From: Desulfosarcinaceae bacterium
GTDB lineage: Bacteria > Desulfobacterota > Desulfobacteria > Desulfobacterales > Desulfosarcinaceae
DNA length: 64,000 nucleotides
Reading direction: 5' to 3'
NCBI GenBank assembly: GCA_030066015.1
Contig: JASJCL010000020.1
Coordinates: 1 to 64,000 of the forward strand
The translations under genes were made by a program, and so were the position numbers. This document shows, piece by piece, positions 63,305 through 64,000 of the stretch. The stretch's first letter is position 1. Each line of letters begins with the position of its first letter. The notes under the pieces are model-generated. The model was not told where the DNA came from, searched no databases, and worked only from the letters and a program-made list of their open reading frames with translations.

Positions 63305-64000
63305 ATGAAACTAGAGACAGATGTTCTGATCATCGGCAGTGGGGTGGCCGGGCTCCTCTTCGCACTCAAGGTGGCCGATCATGGCAGCGTAACGGTGGTA
63401 ACGAAGAAAGCGGCCGTGGACAGCAACACCAATATGGCCCAGGGTGGGATCGCCTCGGTCTTCGGCGCCGAGGATAGCTTCGAGATGCACATCGAGGACA
63501 CCCTCAAATCGGGAGACGGCCTCTGCAATCCCGATGTGGTGCGCCAGGTGGTCAGCCGCGGGCCCCACATGGTGCGGGAATTGATGGATCTCGGCGTCCG
63601 TTTTTCCCAGGCCAGACCGCACCGCACGGATGCCGTCCCCACCGCGCCGCCGGCCGGTGAATTGGACCTGGGCCGCGAGGGGGGTCATTCCCAGAACCGC
63701 ATCGTCCATGCCCGTGATATGACCGGCCGCGAGGTGGAACGCGCCCTCTTGTCGGTGGTGCGACAGCACCCCAATATCCGCCTTTACGAAAACCATATCG
63801 CCATCGATCTCATTGTCCGCTCCACCCGCATGAAGCGGGGCCTGGTGACGACCACCCACGAAAGCCATTGCTGCGGCGTCTACGTCTTGGAGCGAGATTC
63901 CCAGCAGGTGATCACCTTCGGCGCCAAGCTCACCCTTCTGGCAACCGGCGGTGCGGGGAAGGTTTACCTATACACCAGCAACCCCGATATCGCTTCCGGG
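63305..64000 (+). CDS. nadB: L-aspartate oxidase (partial, cut by window end)
   Basis: The first 232 residues of an FAD enzyme that oxidises aspartate to iminoaspartate in NAD synthesis. The dinucleotide motif IIGSGVAGLLFALKVADHG is at 9-27, then NMAQGGIASVFGAEDSFEMH and the family stretch EGGHSQNRIVHARDMTGREVE. Full-length NadB is about 530 residues; the rest continues past base 64000. The related fumarate reductase/succinate dehydrogenase flavoproteins would have a different QGGI/HSRN context, so NadB is favoured. Confidence 0.9.
   Translation, partial: MKLETDVLIIGSGVAGLLFALKVADHGSVTVVTKKAAVDSNTNMAQGGIASVFGAEDSFEMHIEDTLKSGDGLCNPDVVRQVVSRGPHMVRELMDLGVRFSQARPHRTDAVPTAPPAGELDLGREGGHSQNRIVHARDMTGREVERALLSVVRQHPNIRLYENHIAIDLIVRSTRMKRGLVTTTHESHCCGVYVLERDSQQVITFGAKLTLLATGGAGKVYLYTSNPDIASG

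Overview
This is a GC-rich bacterial chromosome segment with an accessory feel. Gene content (three RND efflux systems with TolC-type outer-membrane factors, lipoproteins, RlpA, heptose phosphatase GmhB, outer-membrane barrels) shows a Gram-negative cell. The ECF sigma/carboxymuconolactone-decarboxylase-like thiol cluster, the long Bat operon with a DUF4381 gene and the beta-oxidation genes fit a Desulfobacterota (Desulfosarcina-like) deltaproteobacterium. That placement is inference; no rRNA or other taxonomic marker lies in the window.

Layout. 1-2.3 kb (minus): a beta-barrel protein, a DUF4136 lipoprotein and a barrel gene that appears to have lost its 5' end. 2.5-3.2 kb (plus): a K+-channel-like protein, followed by a perfect 62-bp palindrome. 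3.3-9.2 kb (minus): acetate kinase, FabI-type reductase, a DUF3141 protein with a PHA-synthase-like Cys-Asp-His triad, and a MaoC-phosphotransacetylase fusion. 9.7-16.6 kb (plus): a MarR-controlled RND tripartite pump. 16.7-23.8 kb (plus): a second pump behind a TetR-type operator with no local TetR gene, then a monofunctional transglycosylase. 23.9-25.9 kb (plus): an ECF sigma factor and three small cysteine-motif proteins. 26.0-33.7 kb (plus): a TetR-controlled third RND pump and an SDR. 34.0-35.7 kb (minus): a methyltransferase and a CDP-alcohol phosphatidyltransferase. 35.9-39.1 kb (plus): acyl-CoA dehydrogenase and thiolase. 39.3-42.7 kb (minus): a repetitive cadherin/Ig-like surface protein. 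43.0-51.1 kb (minus): a seven-gene MoxR/Bat operon. 51.4-53.1 kb (plus): an alpha-barrel protein and a hexapeptide acyltransferase. 53.1-54.3 kb (minus): an MFS transporter. 54.4-58.1 kb: two divergent Hsp20 genes and Lon. 58.1-61.8 kb (plus): RlpA, GmhB and a RecD2-type helicase. 61.9-64.0 kb: a DUF1178 gene (minus), an SH3 membrane protein (plus), and the start of L-aspartate oxidase, cut by the window end.

Themes. Three separately regulated efflux systems lie within 24 kb. Two of the three control regions hold clear dyad operators overlapping good sigma-70 promoters (MarR and TetR), and the other has a dyad beside its promoter. The 3.3-9.2 kb operon joins acyl-CoA/acyl-phosphate/ATP chemistry to a polyester-synthase-like enzyme and is the best candidate for an under-described system. 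The ECF/CxxC cluster, including a 60-residue protein, is the second. No tRNA, rRNA, CRISPR array or intact transposase gene was seen.
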